DNA from: Clostridiales bacterium COT073_COT-073
Lineage (GTDB): Bacteria > Bacillota > Clostridia > Lachnospirales > Vallitaleaceae
Direction of reading: 5' to 3'
DNA: 64,000 nucleotides
NCBI GenBank assembly: GCA_003858485.1
Contig: RQYD01000012.1
Coordinates: forward strand, 16,270-80,269
Shown: positions 34,504-43,531 of the stretch, piece after piece
Position numbering within the stretch: the stretch's first letter is position 1
How the letters are laid out: each line of letters starts with the position of its first letter
Made by a program: the position numbers and the translations under genes
Notes under the pieces: model-generated
Seen by the model: the letters and a program-made list of their open reading frames with translations, nothing else
What the model was told of the DNA's origin: nothing
Database searches by the model: none

Positions 34504-36108
34504 TTAATTAGTTCGTGCTTTCCATTCCAAAAACTCTTCAAAGCTGCCGGTATAGTAGGTGCAGCCACTTTCACCCGGCATTGGCAGTTCAATGATTCGG
34601 TTGGCCACCGTATCAATCAATTGATGATCATGAGTGCAAAGCAGCACATTGCCCTTAAAGGCCTCCAGACCATCAGTTAAGGCCGCAATGCTTTCCAGAT
34701 CAAGATGATTGGTCGGTTGATCCAGTAATACCACATTGGCACTGCTCATCATCATCCGGCTGAACATACAGCGCACTTTTTCACCACCCGATAAGACTTT
34801 AACCGGCTTAAATACTTCTTCACCGGAAAAGATCATTCGTCCCAAAAAGCCACGCAGATAAGTTTCCGTTGGCTCCGGCGCATACTGACGGATCCACTCC
34901 AAAATATTCAAATCGCAGTTTTCAAAATATTCGGTATTATCCTTCGGAAAATAACTTTGACTGGTAGAAATCCCCCATTTAAAAGAACCTTCATCCGCTT
35001 CCAACTCTCCGGCTAAAATTTGCATCAAGGCGGTTTGTCCTAATTCATTATCCCCGACAAAAGCAATTTTATCGCCCTTGGCCATAGTAAAGCTGACATT
35101 ATCCAGTACCTTTATGCCATGAACGGTCTTACTAATGCCTTCAACTGTTAGAATATCCTTCCCGGCTTCTCTTTCGGGTGTAAATTGAATAAAAGGATAC
35201 CGACGGCTGGAAGCCGGCATATCTTCAACCTGGATCGAATCCAAAATCTTTTTCCGGCTGGTTGCCTGCTTTGATTTGGACCGATTAGCCGAGAAACGCT
35301 GAATAAAGGCTTGTAGCTCCTTAATCACTTCTTCCCGTTTTTTCGCCTGATTACGCAGCAGCTGCTGCATCAAGCGTGACGATTCATACCAAAAATCATA
35401 GTTACCGGCATACATTTTGACCTGACCATAATCAATATCGACGATATGGGTACAGACCGCATTTAAAAAGTGCCGGTCATGGCTGACTACAATCACTGTC
35501 CCGGCATAGTCCATCAAAAAGTTTTCCAGCCAGGTAATACTGTTTAAATCCAGTCCGTTGGTCGGCTCATCCAGTAAAATAACGCTGGGATTGCCAAACA
35601 GCGCCTTGGCCAGCAAGACTTTTACTTTCTCTTTACCGGTCAGTTCTGACATATAGCCATGATAGTCAATGCCGGTCAATCCTAATCCACGCAGCAATGC
35701 TGCCGCTTCATCTTCAGCCTCCCAGCCACCCATTTCCGAAAATTTTTCTTCCAGTTCTGCCACTTTTTCACCATCTTCCGTCGAAAAATCTTCTTTGCTG
35801 TAAAGCCTTTCTTTTTCCTTCATAATTCCATACATTTGCGGATTGCCCATCAAAACGGTTTCCATCACCGGATAGTCATCATACTTAAAATGATCCTGCT
35901 CGAGCACACTTAAACGGCAGCCCTGTTTTAATGAAACTGTACCAGTGGTCGGCTCCATCGCTCCATACAATACTTTAAGCAGAGTTGATTTGCCGGAGCC
36001 ATTGGCACCGATAATACCATAGCAATTGCCTTCGGTAAATTTCAAATCGACCTCTTTATAAAGGGTCGCCCCGGCAAACTGCAAACTTACATTTGTGACT
36101 GTTAACAT
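34504..36108 (-). CDS. ABC-F family ATPase (YkpA/YbiT-like)
   Basis: A 534-residue soluble protein with two ABC domains and no membrane segment; ABC-F proteins act on ribosomes. Domain 1 has Walker A GANGSGKS (34-41) and Walker B LLDEP, but its signature reads ELTGKEK (155-161) instead of LSGGEK. The linker holds a basic coiled coil (about 245-300). Domain 2 keeps LSGGEK (439-444) but Walker A reads GDNELGQT (352-359), and the catalytic Glu is Gln464 in LDQPTNHLD. The second site is therefore probably weak or inactive. I recall similar degeneracy in YkpA-like proteins. The ATG at 36108 has AGGAGG upstream. It is not a classic antibiotic-resistance ABC-F. Confidence 0.87.
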   Translation of the reverse strand: MLTVTNVSLQFAGATLYKEVDLKFTEGNCYGIIGANGSGKSTLLKVLYGAMEPTTGTVSLKQGCRLSVLEQDHFKYDDYPVMETVLMGNPQMYGIMKEKERLYSKEDFSTEDGEKVAELEEKFSEMGGWEAEDEAAALLRGLGLTGIDYHGYMSELTGKEKVKVLLAKALFGNPSVILLDEPTNGLDLNSITWLENFLMDYAGTVIVVSHDRHFLNAVCTHIVDIDYGQVKMYAGNYDFWYESSRLMQQLLRNQAKKREEVIKELQAFIQRFSANRSKSKQATSRKKILDSIQVEDMPASSRRYPFIQFTPEREAGKDILTVEGISKTVHGIKVLDNVSFTMAKGDKIAFVGDNELGQTALMQILAGELEADEGSFKWGISTSQSYFPKDNTEYFENCDLNILEWIRQYAPEPTETYLRGFLGRMIFSGEEVFKPVKVLSGGEKVRCMFSRMMMSSANVVLLDQPTNHLDLESIAALTDGLEAFKGNVLLCTHDHQLIDTVANRIIELPMPGESGCTYYTGSFEEFLEWKARTN

Positions 36109-36294
36109 ATTTTCCTCCTGATTGCGGCTTTTCGTGTCCGGCACATATTTATCTGCCGCATTTTTTCTGTACTGATGTGCCTCTTCTTTTAATTCCTGTA
36201 TGTGATTATATCAGAGCTTGCGTTTTTGTCAACTTCCCCCACTTTTCCACAAACCAGCGCCAAAATCAGAGCAATATTTCAGTAAATTTCGCTC

Positions 36295-36323
36295 TTGTCA
36301 GCAGCGGCAAAGCGTGATAAACT
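36295..36323 (+). promoter_or_regulatory. Promoter upstream of typA
   Basis: TTGTCA (36295-36300), a 17-base spacer and TAAACT (36318-36323) preceded by TGA form an extended -10 promoter. Transcription from here must cross the hairpin at 36359-36390. Confidence 0.5.
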
Positions 36324-36358
36324 TATTTATATAGTGTTATAGAAGTGCGTGGAGATCC

Positions 36359-36390
36359 AGCTATTTAACCTTTGTTAAATAGCTTTTTTT
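36359..36390 (+). terminator. Perfect terminator 12 bases before typA start
   Basis: AGCTATTTAAC and GTTAAATAGCT form an 11-bp perfect stem with a 4-base loop followed by TTTTTTT. The ribosome site AAGGAG begins at the next base. There is no room for a promoter between the terminator and the gene. Confidence 0.85.
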
Positions 36391-36401
36391 AAGGAGATTT
36401 T

Positions 36402-38216
36402 ATGAGAGAGAAAAAAATTATTAACATTGCCGTCATTGCCCATGTCGATGCCGGTAAATCGACCCTGGTTGATGCCATGCTGGCCCAATCCGGCGTTTTT
36501 GGCGAACATGAAGAAGTGGTCGACTGTGTGATGGACAGCAATGACATTGAAAGAGAACGGGGAATTACCATTTATTCCAAAAACTGCTCGATCAGCTATC
36601 GCGATTATAAAATAAATATTGTGGATACCCCCGGTCATGCTGATTTTTCTTCGGAAGTTGAGCGTATTATCCGAACCGTTGATACTGCCATCTTGCTGGT
36701 CGATTCAGCAGAAGGCCCAATGCCGCAAACCCGTTTTGTCTTGCAAAAAGCCTTAGAGCAAGGCCTTTGTCCAATTTTGCTGATCAATAAAATCGATAAA
36801 AATGATGCCCGACCAGAGGAAGTGGTCGATATGACTTTTGACCTTTTTGCTGAGCTGGGAGCCAATGACAAACAGCTTGATTTCCCGATTTTATATGGCA
36901 CTGCCCGGGCCGGTGTGGTGCATTACAATCTGGATGATACCAATGAAGATATCGAGCCGCTGTTTGAAATGATCACCCGGCATGTTGAGCCATATCCCGA
37001 TAAAGATGAACTGCCGCTACAATTTCAAATTTCGGCACTGGCGTATGATGACTATATCGGCCGCCTGGGGATCGGTCGAATCACTCAGGGGACCCTCCAT
37101 CCGGCAGATATCGTGGCTGTCAGTAAACGTGATGGCAGCATTGCCAAAGCCAAAATCAATCAAGTTTTTGTCAATGTCGGCTTAAAGCGGACCGAAACGG
37201 CCGAAGCACATTCCGGAGATATTGTGGTGATTTCCGGGATCAGTGATATTTCAATTGGCGAAACCATTTGTCTGCCCGATCAGGTCCTGCCTCTGCCAAT
37301 GATCGCCATTGAAGAACCGACTATGTCCATGAATTTTTATGTCAACAACTCTCCCTTTGCCGGAAAAGTCGGAAAATTTGTGACCACCCGTCATATTGCC
37401 GCCCGTTTACAAAAGGAATTAGAAACCAATGTCGGGCTTCGGGTCGAGCCGATCGAAGGAACAGATGCCTATAAAGTATCCGGCCGGGGTGAGCTGCACT
37501 TATCCATTTTAATTGAAAATATGCGCCGGGAAGGTTATGAACTAAGTGTTTCCAAACCGGAAGTACTATTTCATGAAGAAAATGGCAAACGTCTGGAACC
37601 TTATGAAAAAGTGGTGGTTAATGCACCGGATCAATATATTGGCGGTGTCATTGCCCAGCTCAATCTGCGTAAAGGACAAATGCAGTCTATGGAAGCTGAC
37701 AGCGGTCATACCCGGATTGAATATTTAGTGCCGACCAGGGCACTGCTGGGTTATCGCTCGGAATTTATCAATGATACCCGGGGGGAAGGTATCTTACTGC
37801 GCTCCTTTGACTCCTACGGACCCTATGCCGGTGAAATTCCGGGCCGCCAAAATGGTGTCCTGATTTCTCAGGAAAATGGACAAACCATGGCCTATTCCTT
37901 ATTTAACTTAAGTGACCGCGGCCGTTTATTTGTTGGCCCTTCTGAAGATGTCTATGAAGGTATGATCATCGGTATGAATAACCGTCCGGAAGATATGGTG
38001 GTCAATCCCACCAAAAACAAAAAATTGACAAATACCCGGGCAGCCGGTGCCGATGAAGCAATTAAGCTACTTAAACCAATGGAAATGTCTTTAGAAGCGG
38101 CTCTGGAATTTGTGGAACCGGATGAATGGGTGGAAGTCACTCCCGATACCATTCGTTTGCGCAAGAAAATTTTAAGCGCCAGTGACCGGATTAAATATAA
38201 TCGTAGCCATTCATAA
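36402..38216 (+). CDS. typA: Translational GTPase TypA/BipA
   Basis: A 604-residue ribosome-associated GTPase involved in 50S assembly, stress and cold adaptation. G motifs are AHVDAGKST near 14, the switch RGITI near 50, DTPGHAD near 75 and NKID near 129. EF-G-like domains II, III and V and the BipA C-terminal domain follow; length is typical. The start ATG follows AAGGAG. Expression appears to require reading through the leader terminator. DUF4364 lies 21 bp downstream in the same unit. Confidence 0.96.
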   Translation: MREKKIINIAVIAHVDAGKSTLVDAMLAQSGVFGEHEEVVDCVMDSNDIERERGITIYSKNCSISYRDYKINIVDTPGHADFSSEVERIIRTVDTAILLVDSAEGPMPQTRFVLQKALEQGLCPILLINKIDKNDARPEEVVDMTFDLFAELGANDKQLDFPILYGTARAGVVHYNLDDTNEDIEPLFEMITRHVEPYPDKDELPLQFQISALAYDDYIGRLGIGRITQGTLHPADIVAVSKRDGSIAKAKINQVFVNVGLKRTETAEAHSGDIVVISGISDISIGETICLPDQVLPLPMIAIEEPTMSMNFYVNNSPFAGKVGKFVTTRHIAARLQKELETNVGLRVEPIEGTDAYKVSGRGELHLSILIENMRREGYELSVSKPEVLFHEENGKRLEPYEKVVVNAPDQYIGGVIAQLNLRKGQMQSMEADSGHTRIEYLVPTRALLGYRSEFINDTRGEGILLRSFDSYGPYAGEIPGRQNGVLISQENGQTMAYSLFNLSDRGRLFVGPSEDVYEGMIIGMNNRPEDMVVNPTKNKKLTNTRAAGADEAIKLLKPMEMSLEAALEFVEPDEWVEVTPDTIRLRKKILSASDRIKYNRSHS

Positions 38217-38237
38217 CCAAGGATGTCAGGAGGTTTT

Positions 38238-38744
38238 ATGTTAGAAAATAAATTACGCAAATTAGTTGTTTTGTATATTTTAAATGAAGTAAATCTCCCA
38301 CTTTCCAACACTACCATTTCTGAGCTGATGGTCGGCGAATATTACAGTCCCTACTTTCAGCTTCAGGAGACCCTAACTGAATTGGTCGATGTTCATTTGC
38401 TGCGGATCATTCAAAAAAATCTGGAGACCCAATATGAGATCACCAAAGACGGCAAAGTTACTCTCGACTTTTTTGTGGAGGAAATTCCTGATAAGATCAA
38501 AGCCACAGTTCAAACCTACTTAAAGGAAAATATGATCGAGATCCGTCAGGATACGGAAGTCAGTGCTGATTATTACCCCAATAAAAAAGGTGGTTTCTAT
38601 GCCCATTTGGTTGCCAAAGACCAAAAACAACTCCTGATCGAACTGACCCTGCTGATGGCTGATGAGCCATCAGCACTGCGCCTTTGCAATCAGTGGAAAG
38701 ACAATTATGCTTTCGTCTATAAACAATTATTGAGTACACTTTAA
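38238..38744 (+). CDS. DUF4364 family protein
   Basis: A 168-residue winged-helix-like protein of DUF4364, found mostly in Clostridia. The N-terminal half (KLVVLYILNEVNLPLSNTTI) resembles a MarR/PadR-type fold and the rest is a mixed domain (FFVEEIPDKIKATVQTYL). The ATG at 38238 has AGGAGG upstream; a start at 38223 would include that site. Adjacent to typA, 21 bp apart. Function unknown, perhaps regulatory. Confidence 0.85.
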   Translation: MLENKLRKLVVLYILNEVNLPLSNTTISELMVGEYYSPYFQLQETLTELVDVHLLRIIQKNLETQYEITKDGKVTLDFFVEEIPDKIKATVQTYLKENMIEIRQDTEVSADYYPNKKGGFYAHLVAKDQKQLLIELTLLMADEPSALRLCNQWKDNYAFVYKQLLSTL

Positions 38745-38761
38745 GGTGTACTCATTTTTTT
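38732..38761 (+). terminator. Terminator overlapping DUF4364 stop codon
   Basis: GAGTACAC and GTGTACTC form an 8-bp stem and a T-run follows at 38755-38761. The stop codon TAA (38742-38744) lies in the loop, so the last codons are part of the terminator. Confidence 0.85.
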
Positions 38762-39270
38762 ACAATTCGATTATCTTTCTCTTTTTAAAACTTTTACGGT
38801 ATAAAAGCCTTGAAGGCAAGCAGGAAATCTGATGATCGAAAAATAACGAACGAGTTGCTTATTTTTTGAAAGAAAACCGTGATTTCTTGCCTTTATATAA
38901 GTCGATCTTCTTGCCAAAGAAACCACATCCAAAAGCAGGCAAAGATTATTATTTTCTATTTAGGGGCTGTTGCAAAACGATAAAAAAATCGTTTTAGCAA
39001 CGCCCCTTGATAAAAATGCTTAAAAAGATTAAAATATTAACTATGAATAAGCAATTTGATTTTTTGCGTTCGCCCGGAGACATAACTGGTTGGAACCTTG
39101 GCTGCCGGGAGAGATCAGCGGATTCTGATATTCTGAAAGTAGCCGGCAAAACCAAATTGGATATATCCAAAGCCAAAGCGATAAAAAACGGAGAAAACTC
39201 AAAAATCAGCGTTTATTGACAAAATCCCGAAATCCGATTACAATAAAAGTACAAAAAAGGAGAAGAGATC
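38762..39270. other. Intergenic remnant region
   Basis: No supported gene. It holds an inverted repeat GGCAAG...GAAATC / GATTTCTTGCC (about 38815-38900) and the palindrome at 38963-39006. A 70-codon frame at 39007-39219 has no ribosome site or recognisable family and is probably debris. Confidence 0.4.
38963..39006. repeat. Palindrome resembling an IS end
   Basis: GGGGCTGTTGCAAAACGAT pairs with ATCGTTTTAGCAACGCCCC almost perfectly. The first 15 bases, GGGGCTGTTGCAAAA, are identical to the sequence at 63880-63894, where an IS seems to begin. It may be two fused IS ends left after deletion. Confidence 0.5.
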
Positions 39271-39471
39271 ATGCCGAATGTCATTGAATTATGGGAAGAG
39301 CGACTTATGGAAAAAGGCAGAGCTGAGGGCGAAGCCAAGGGCAGAGCTGAGGGCGAAGCGGCGGGAATAGAAAAAGGCAGAGCTGAGGGTAAACGCAGTA
39401 TTGCCGAAACCATGAAAAGCCTGGGGTACTCTTTGGAGGACATTAAGAAAGTAACAGGTTTGATGTTATAA
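39271..39471 (+). pseudogene. C-terminal fragment of Rpn / PD-(D/E)XK transposase-like protein
   Basis: A 66-residue frame with the repeat EKGRAEGEAKGRAEG and the end SIAETMKSLGYSLEDIKKVTGL, which is the usual tail of Rpn-family recombination-promoting nucleases. The nuclease domain is missing. It has a ribosome site (AAAGGAG), so the small product could still be made, but a relic is more likely. Confidence 0.6.
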
Positions 39472-39727
39472 AGTGCAACAGACCCCTTGTACCGAAATAA
39501 AGAATTTATGGAAAAATGATAAGAGCGTATTTGTTTCTTAATTGAAGGGCACGCCTTGCCGCCTCTGGCGAGGGGGAATTGTCAAGACGCGCCACATGTT
39601 TTTGCCCTCATGTCAACTGTTTTCTACAGAAAATGTGGGGGAATTTTAAAAATGGAACCTGTGAAAGCCAGTGTTTATACGGCTCAAAGATTCCGAAAGT
39701 CTATTAAAATATAAAGGGGGATTGTAG

Positions 39728-39988
39728 GTGAAAAAACTAATAAAAAAATTTCTATTCTGGTTTGTACTTATCGGTGCTATCGTAAATATCATTAGCATAA
39801 CCGGAAATGATGATAAGAATATTATTTTAATTGGTCTAAATCCGCTTTTAATTTTGATTGAAGGTAATAGAACGATACGAGAGTTTATAAAAAGCAATGG
39901 TTTCTTTTTATGGAATATTCTCTCCATGTTGTCATTTATAATATATGGATTATTATTGGATTTTATTATCCATAAGAAACATAAATAA
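39728..39988 (+). CDS. Small membrane protein, unknown
   Basis: An 86-residue hydrophobic protein with two or three membrane segments (FLFWFVLIGAIVNIISI, IILIGLNPLLILI, ILSMLSFIIYGLLLDFII) and a basic tail. The GTG start follows AAAGGGGG. No family recognised. A T-rich terminator lies 60 bp downstream. It may be an accessory small gene. Confidence 0.55.
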   Translation: MKKLIKKFLFWFVLIGAIVNIISITGNDDKNIILIGLNPLLILIEGNRTIREFIKSNGFFLWNILSMLSFIIYGLLLDFIIHKKHK

Positions 39989-40045
39989 TATTTAGAATTC
40001 AAGGTATCAATTCAAAAACCAAAAAACCATAGCCAATAATTCAAG

Positions 40046-40078
40046 AAACAGTAAATCAAATCAGTTTACTGTTTTTTT
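40046..40078 (+). terminator. Intrinsic terminator
   Basis: AAACAGTAAA pairs with TTTACTGTTT over 10 bp and runs into TTTTTTT. It separates the small membrane protein gene from the PadR promoter. Confidence 0.75.
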
Positions 40079-40157
40079 GTTGCTCAAAATCAAGGAAAAA
40101 GGGCAAGAAAAATGAAAAATCCAGAAAAAATCATAATAAATATTTTCGTTTTTGCTA

Positions 40158-40204
40158 TTGACAACTATTACGGATTATGATATATTACATATAACGATAT
40201 ATCG
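40158..40204 (+). promoter_or_regulatory. Promoter and operator of PadR-DUF2812 operon
   Basis: TTGACA (40158-40163), 17 bases, TATATT (40181-40186) form a near-consensus promoter. The perfect palindrome CGATATATCG (40195-40204) lies just downstream and is a plausible autoregulatory PadR site. Confidence 0.75.
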
Positions 40205-40229
40205 GAATTCGTAATAGAAAGGAGAAGTT

Positions 40230-40568
40230 ATGGGTAAAACAGCAAACAGCGGGGCTCTTACGGAATCTGTTTTTTACATTCTGCTACTACTTCATAAACC
40301 GGCGCACGGTTATGCCCTGATGAAAGACATTGCAGAAATGACAGGCGGGCGGGTAAAACTCGGAGCCGGTTCCCTCTACGGAGCATTCGACACTTTGCAA
40401 AAAAAAGGCTGGATTAAGGCAATAGACGAGCATCCACAGGACAGAAAGATTGAATATATCATCACAGGCACAGGAAAACAGTTCTTTGAAAAAGAGCTTA
40501 TCCGTCTGGAAGAAATGTTGCAAAATGCCAAAAAAATAAAGGAGGATTCTAATGAAAACAAGTATTAA
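40230..40568 (+). CDS. PadR family transcriptional regulator
   Basis: A 112-residue winged-helix repressor of the short PadR type. YALMKDIAEMTGGRVKLGAGSLYGAFDTLQKKGWI near 27-61 contains the recognition helix and family wing. It starts at an ATG after AAAGGAG and overlaps the DUF2812 gene by 17 bp. This PadR plus DUF2812 pairing is common in Firmicutes. Confidence 0.9.
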   Translation: MGKTANSGALTESVFYILLLLHKPAHGYALMKDIAEMTGGRVKLGAGSLYGAFDTLQKKGWIKAIDEHPQDRKIEYIITGTGKQFFEKELIRLEEMLQNAKKIKEDSNENKY

Positions 40569-41100
40569 AAAAACTTTTTTGGATATCTACAAGGAAGAAC
40601 AATGGTTGAATGAGCAAGGGGAAAATGGACTAATGCTTATAGGTTATCATAGCGGAGAATATGAGTTTGAGGATGTTTCCCCGGTGAAGTATCAGTATAA
40701 GATTGATATGCCTGATTATACAGGCAGAAAGAAAAAAGAATACCTTGATTTCTTAGAGCAAACCGGTATTTCTGTAGTGGCAGAGTATGGCGGAAGGGTG
40801 TATCTTAGGAAGAATGCAGCCGATGGTCCTCTGGACTTATATACCGAAAAGAAGGAGGTTACAAAGCAAATGAATAAAAAATATTCCCATTTCTTCGGCA
40901 TCGCTATATCGCAGTTCATCTTTGGTATTTTTATGCTGATTCAAACGCTGTACCATGTGCAGCCAAAAGGTGTTCCGTTTTGGATTGCCGTTGTTATCGA
41001 TGCAGGTTTAATTATTTCCGGAATTATCTTCTTCATTCTGGGTGTCCAAAAGCATAGGAAATATTCTCAGCCAAAAGAAGAAAAAGATATTTGGGAATAA
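40552..41100 (+). CDS. DUF2812 membrane protein
   Basis: A 182-residue protein. The N-terminal soluble DUF2812 domain (EEQWLNEQGENGLMLIGY, PVKYQYKIDMPDYTG) covers about 1-105, and two membrane helices follow near 118-136 and 142-164. Always found beside PadR regulators; function unknown, perhaps sensing membrane or drug stress. Ribosome site AAAGGAGG overlaps the padR end. Confidence 0.85.
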   Translation: MKTSIKKTFLDIYKEEQWLNEQGENGLMLIGYHSGEYEFEDVSPVKYQYKIDMPDYTGRKKKEYLDFLEQTGISVVAEYGGRVYLRKNAADGPLDLYTEKKEVTKQMNKKYSHFFGIAISQFIFGIFMLIQTLYHVQPKGVPFWIAVVIDAGLIISGIIFFILGVQKHRKYSQPKEEKDIWE

Positions 41101-41295
41101 AACTCACAGCTGGTAAGAGCAATAGAAATTGCATGGCCTAAAGAACTAAATCGTGAAAAGCAGATAGAACTTGTTAAGGAATATGTCTATGGGAAGATCG
41201 AGTTTATTGTTGAAAAATTTCCAGTGAATAAGTATAATTATAAGGCAGAGTATTATATAAAAATCAAAAAAACAAAAAAAGGAGTGAGTGAATAA
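41101..41295 (+). pseudogene. MobA/MobL relaxase fragment
   Basis: Directly after the DUF2812 stop, in frame and without its own start, about 65 codons stay open. The first 30 (LVRAIEIAWPKELNREK then QIELVKEYV) match the N-terminal region of MobA/MobL relaxases. The second half (IEFIVEKFPVNKYNYKAEYY) does not. It is a scar of a lost mobilizable element. Its stop TAA overlaps the next start as TAATG. Confidence 0.6.
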
Positions 41296-43421
41296 TGAAA
41301 TCTATGAAAATACCGTTAAGAAGCCTGATGTGCTGTATAGTTTTACTGATCCCGTTGTTTTTATGGGGAGCCGGTTTACCGGTTGATGCCGCCAATTCCA
41401 AAAACTATTTAATGGACAATGCCCATTTATTTGATCAGCAAGATCAAGAATTGATTCAGTTCCGGTTAAGCCAAAACAATGAAGACATTTTACCTTACAG
41501 TCCGGCAGTTGTTATTACTTCTGGCGGTAATGCCCTGCCCGCCCGCCAGGACCTGCAAAGTTATGCCCAATCCTTAACTGTCCAAGAACAATTTGCCCAA
41601 TTTGAAGATATTGATCTTGGAGTTATTTTTTTATTTATTAACCAGTCCCCGGCCGGAACGATCGAAATGGCAGTCATCCCCACCGGCAAACAGGCAATTT
41701 TTCTTACTCAATATGATATTGTTAATATGGAAAAGACAACCGCCAGGACCTATGCTGATACCCAAAATTGGGATGAAACTGTGGCCAGCTTTCTCCGCCT
41801 GATCCTGGCTTATCAATACCCCTTTATTAATGAACTGGAGCCCGGCCACCTCAGTCCGGAAGATGTTGAAGCTGCCAGTCAGGAAATTTGGGCCTGGGAA
41901 GAACAATATGGCTATCCGATCGTTTTTCTCCTGACTTCGGAGCTGAGTCCTGATCTAAAAGGCGAATATTTAGCAAATTACTTTCATACTGCCGGTTTTG
42001 GCGAAGGCAATAATGGCCGCGGAGCTTTTATTCTTTATGATGCCAGCGAAGAACAAGCTTATATTGAACTTTACGAACTGCCTGATACTGACGACACAAA
42101 GCTGCAGGCACTGGTCGATGACTTATCTTATTTATTGAGTCAGAATTATGCTCTGGAAGCTGTTTATGCGGTGGAATTCTTTTTAGATCCAGAGGCAGAC
42201 GTGCCCCTGGTTTCTGACTCCGATTTATCGGAAATTGAATCAACTACCGTTGATCCTGATAACTTGCTTGATTCCGACCAGCATACGGCATTATTTCAAA
42301 AAACTAATGTCTTTTATGAACGGTTGGGCTACCATTTTTTAACTCATCTTTATGCCTCAGCCCAAAACACCATTGAACAGCCGCTGCCGGAATATTTGGA
42401 ACATCAGCTGGATCTGGCAATTGGGGAACATGGCTCGGGTATGATCATTTTATTTGATCAGGAAAAACAGGACTATGAGCTTTATGCCACCGGCGAATTG
42501 AATGATTTCCTGGATAGCAATAAAAAAATAATTCAGCCCGTGCTCCAGCATTTAAAAAAGCAATTAAAAAAAGAGGACTTTTCCGGCGAAAGTATCCTTC
42601 AGCATCAGCTTAATCTAATGGCTTTTATGGAATTCTTAATGGCTTATCAACAGCCTGACCTATACCTGATATCGGATGATCCTTATGCCACCCAAAGCCA
42701 GGAAGCCATTCTTATCATGGGCAATTGCGCCACCGCCGGTCTTCGGCCAATGGTGATCAGTCGTGGTTTCCCGGAAAGAACGGATACCGATGAAGAATGG
42801 ATCAAACAATTTGAAGCTATGATAAAAGCCGCTAAAATAAAGGATCAGCTTATTTTAATGTATCATTTCACATTGCCGAATCAGGTTTATCTCCGCTATT
42901 ATGGCGATAATTCCAAAATCGCAGATTTGACCGAAAAGGAGATCACCGAAAAAGTACAGGCCATGGCCATAGCTGAGCCGTTCAATCCGGATGCAGCGAT
43001 CATGACCTTTATGGAAAATGTGGAAAGTGAGCTTTTGCCCTTTGCTTCGGCTTCAGAAAATAACCAGGAAGCCAAAAACAACAGTCCAAAAGATAAGCCG
43101 TCTAAGCAAGCAGAAAAAGCTGATGCCACTTCTAAAGCCAGCTCTAAAAATTGGCTAAAGATCAGTTTACTGGTCGGCGGCGCTATTATTTTATTGATCC
43201 TTTTAATTTTAGCAGTCGTTTTGATCACTAAGAAAAAGAAAGGAGCGGCTGCCGGTTATCAGGTGCAGGGTTATCCAAATCAGCCGCAGAATTGGCCGGA
43301 TCAGGCAGCCGGTTGGTCGGGGGATTATTCCGAAAGCACCGGGCAAATGCCGGATCAGATGCAGGGCTATCCAAATCAGCCGCAGAATTGGCCGGATCAG
43401 CCGCAAAATTGGAATCAGTAA
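41295..43421 (+). CDS. Membrane-anchored protein with repeated TPM-like domains (1)
   Basis: A 708-residue protein with an N-terminal signal peptide (to about residue 33, VDAAN), a large extracellular part, one membrane helix near 622-646 and a Q/P/N/W-rich tail. YLMDNAHLFDQQDQELIQFRL near 38 matches the start of TPM domains. Similar stretches (EDVEAASQEIWAWEEQYGYP near 193; DPDNLLDSDQHTALFQK near 318) suggest three or more related modules. The tail repeats QGYPNQPQNWPDQ twice. The gene follows GGAGTGAGTG and is followed by a paralogue. Function unknown; envelope stress or membrane-protein quality control are possible by analogy with other TPM proteins. Confidence 0.65.
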   Translation: MKSMKIPLRSLMCCIVLLIPLFLWGAGLPVDAANSKNYLMDNAHLFDQQDQELIQFRLSQNNEDILPYSPAVVITSGGNALPARQDLQSYAQSLTVQEQFAQFEDIDLGVIFLFINQSPAGTIEMAVIPTGKQAIFLTQYDIVNMEKTTARTYADTQNWDETVASFLRLILAYQYPFINELEPGHLSPEDVEAASQEIWAWEEQYGYPIVFLLTSELSPDLKGEYLANYFHTAGFGEGNNGRGAFILYDASEEQAYIELYELPDTDDTKLQALVDDLSYLLSQNYALEAVYAVEFFLDPEADVPLVSDSDLSEIESTTVDPDNLLDSDQHTALFQKTNVFYERLGYHFLTHLYASAQNTIEQPLPEYLEHQLDLAIGEHGSGMIILFDQEKQDYELYATGELNDFLDSNKKIIQPVLQHLKKQLKKEDFSGESILQHQLNLMAFMEFLMAYQQPDLYLISDDPYATQSQEAILIMGNCATAGLRPMVISRGFPERTDTDEEWIKQFEAMIKAAKIKDQLILMYHFTLPNQVYLRYYGDNSKIADLTEKEITEKVQAMAIAEPFNPDAAIMTFMENVESELLPFASASENNQEAKNNSPKDKPSKQAEKADATSKASSKNWLKISLLVGGAIILLILLILAVVLITKKKKGAAAGYQVQGYPNQPQNWPDQAAGWSGDYSESTGQMPDQMQGYPNQPQNWPDQPQNWNQ

Positions 43422-43531
43422 AATAATGGCATGCTATGACTGACCAGCTTTAAATTTCAGGCATCACCGACTGGCAAAATATTTTAAAATGCAGCTATAA
43501 ATACAATTTTACACAAAGGAGTGAGAGGATA

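Noticed and set aside
34094..34507. 137-codon plus-strand frame across repeat copy D
   Set aside because: It lies almost wholly inside the repeat, a similar frame recurs in copy A, and its composition reflects the hairpin units.
39007..39219. 70-codon frame near the 38963 palindrome
   Set aside because: No ribosome site and no family resemblance; probably remnant DNA.
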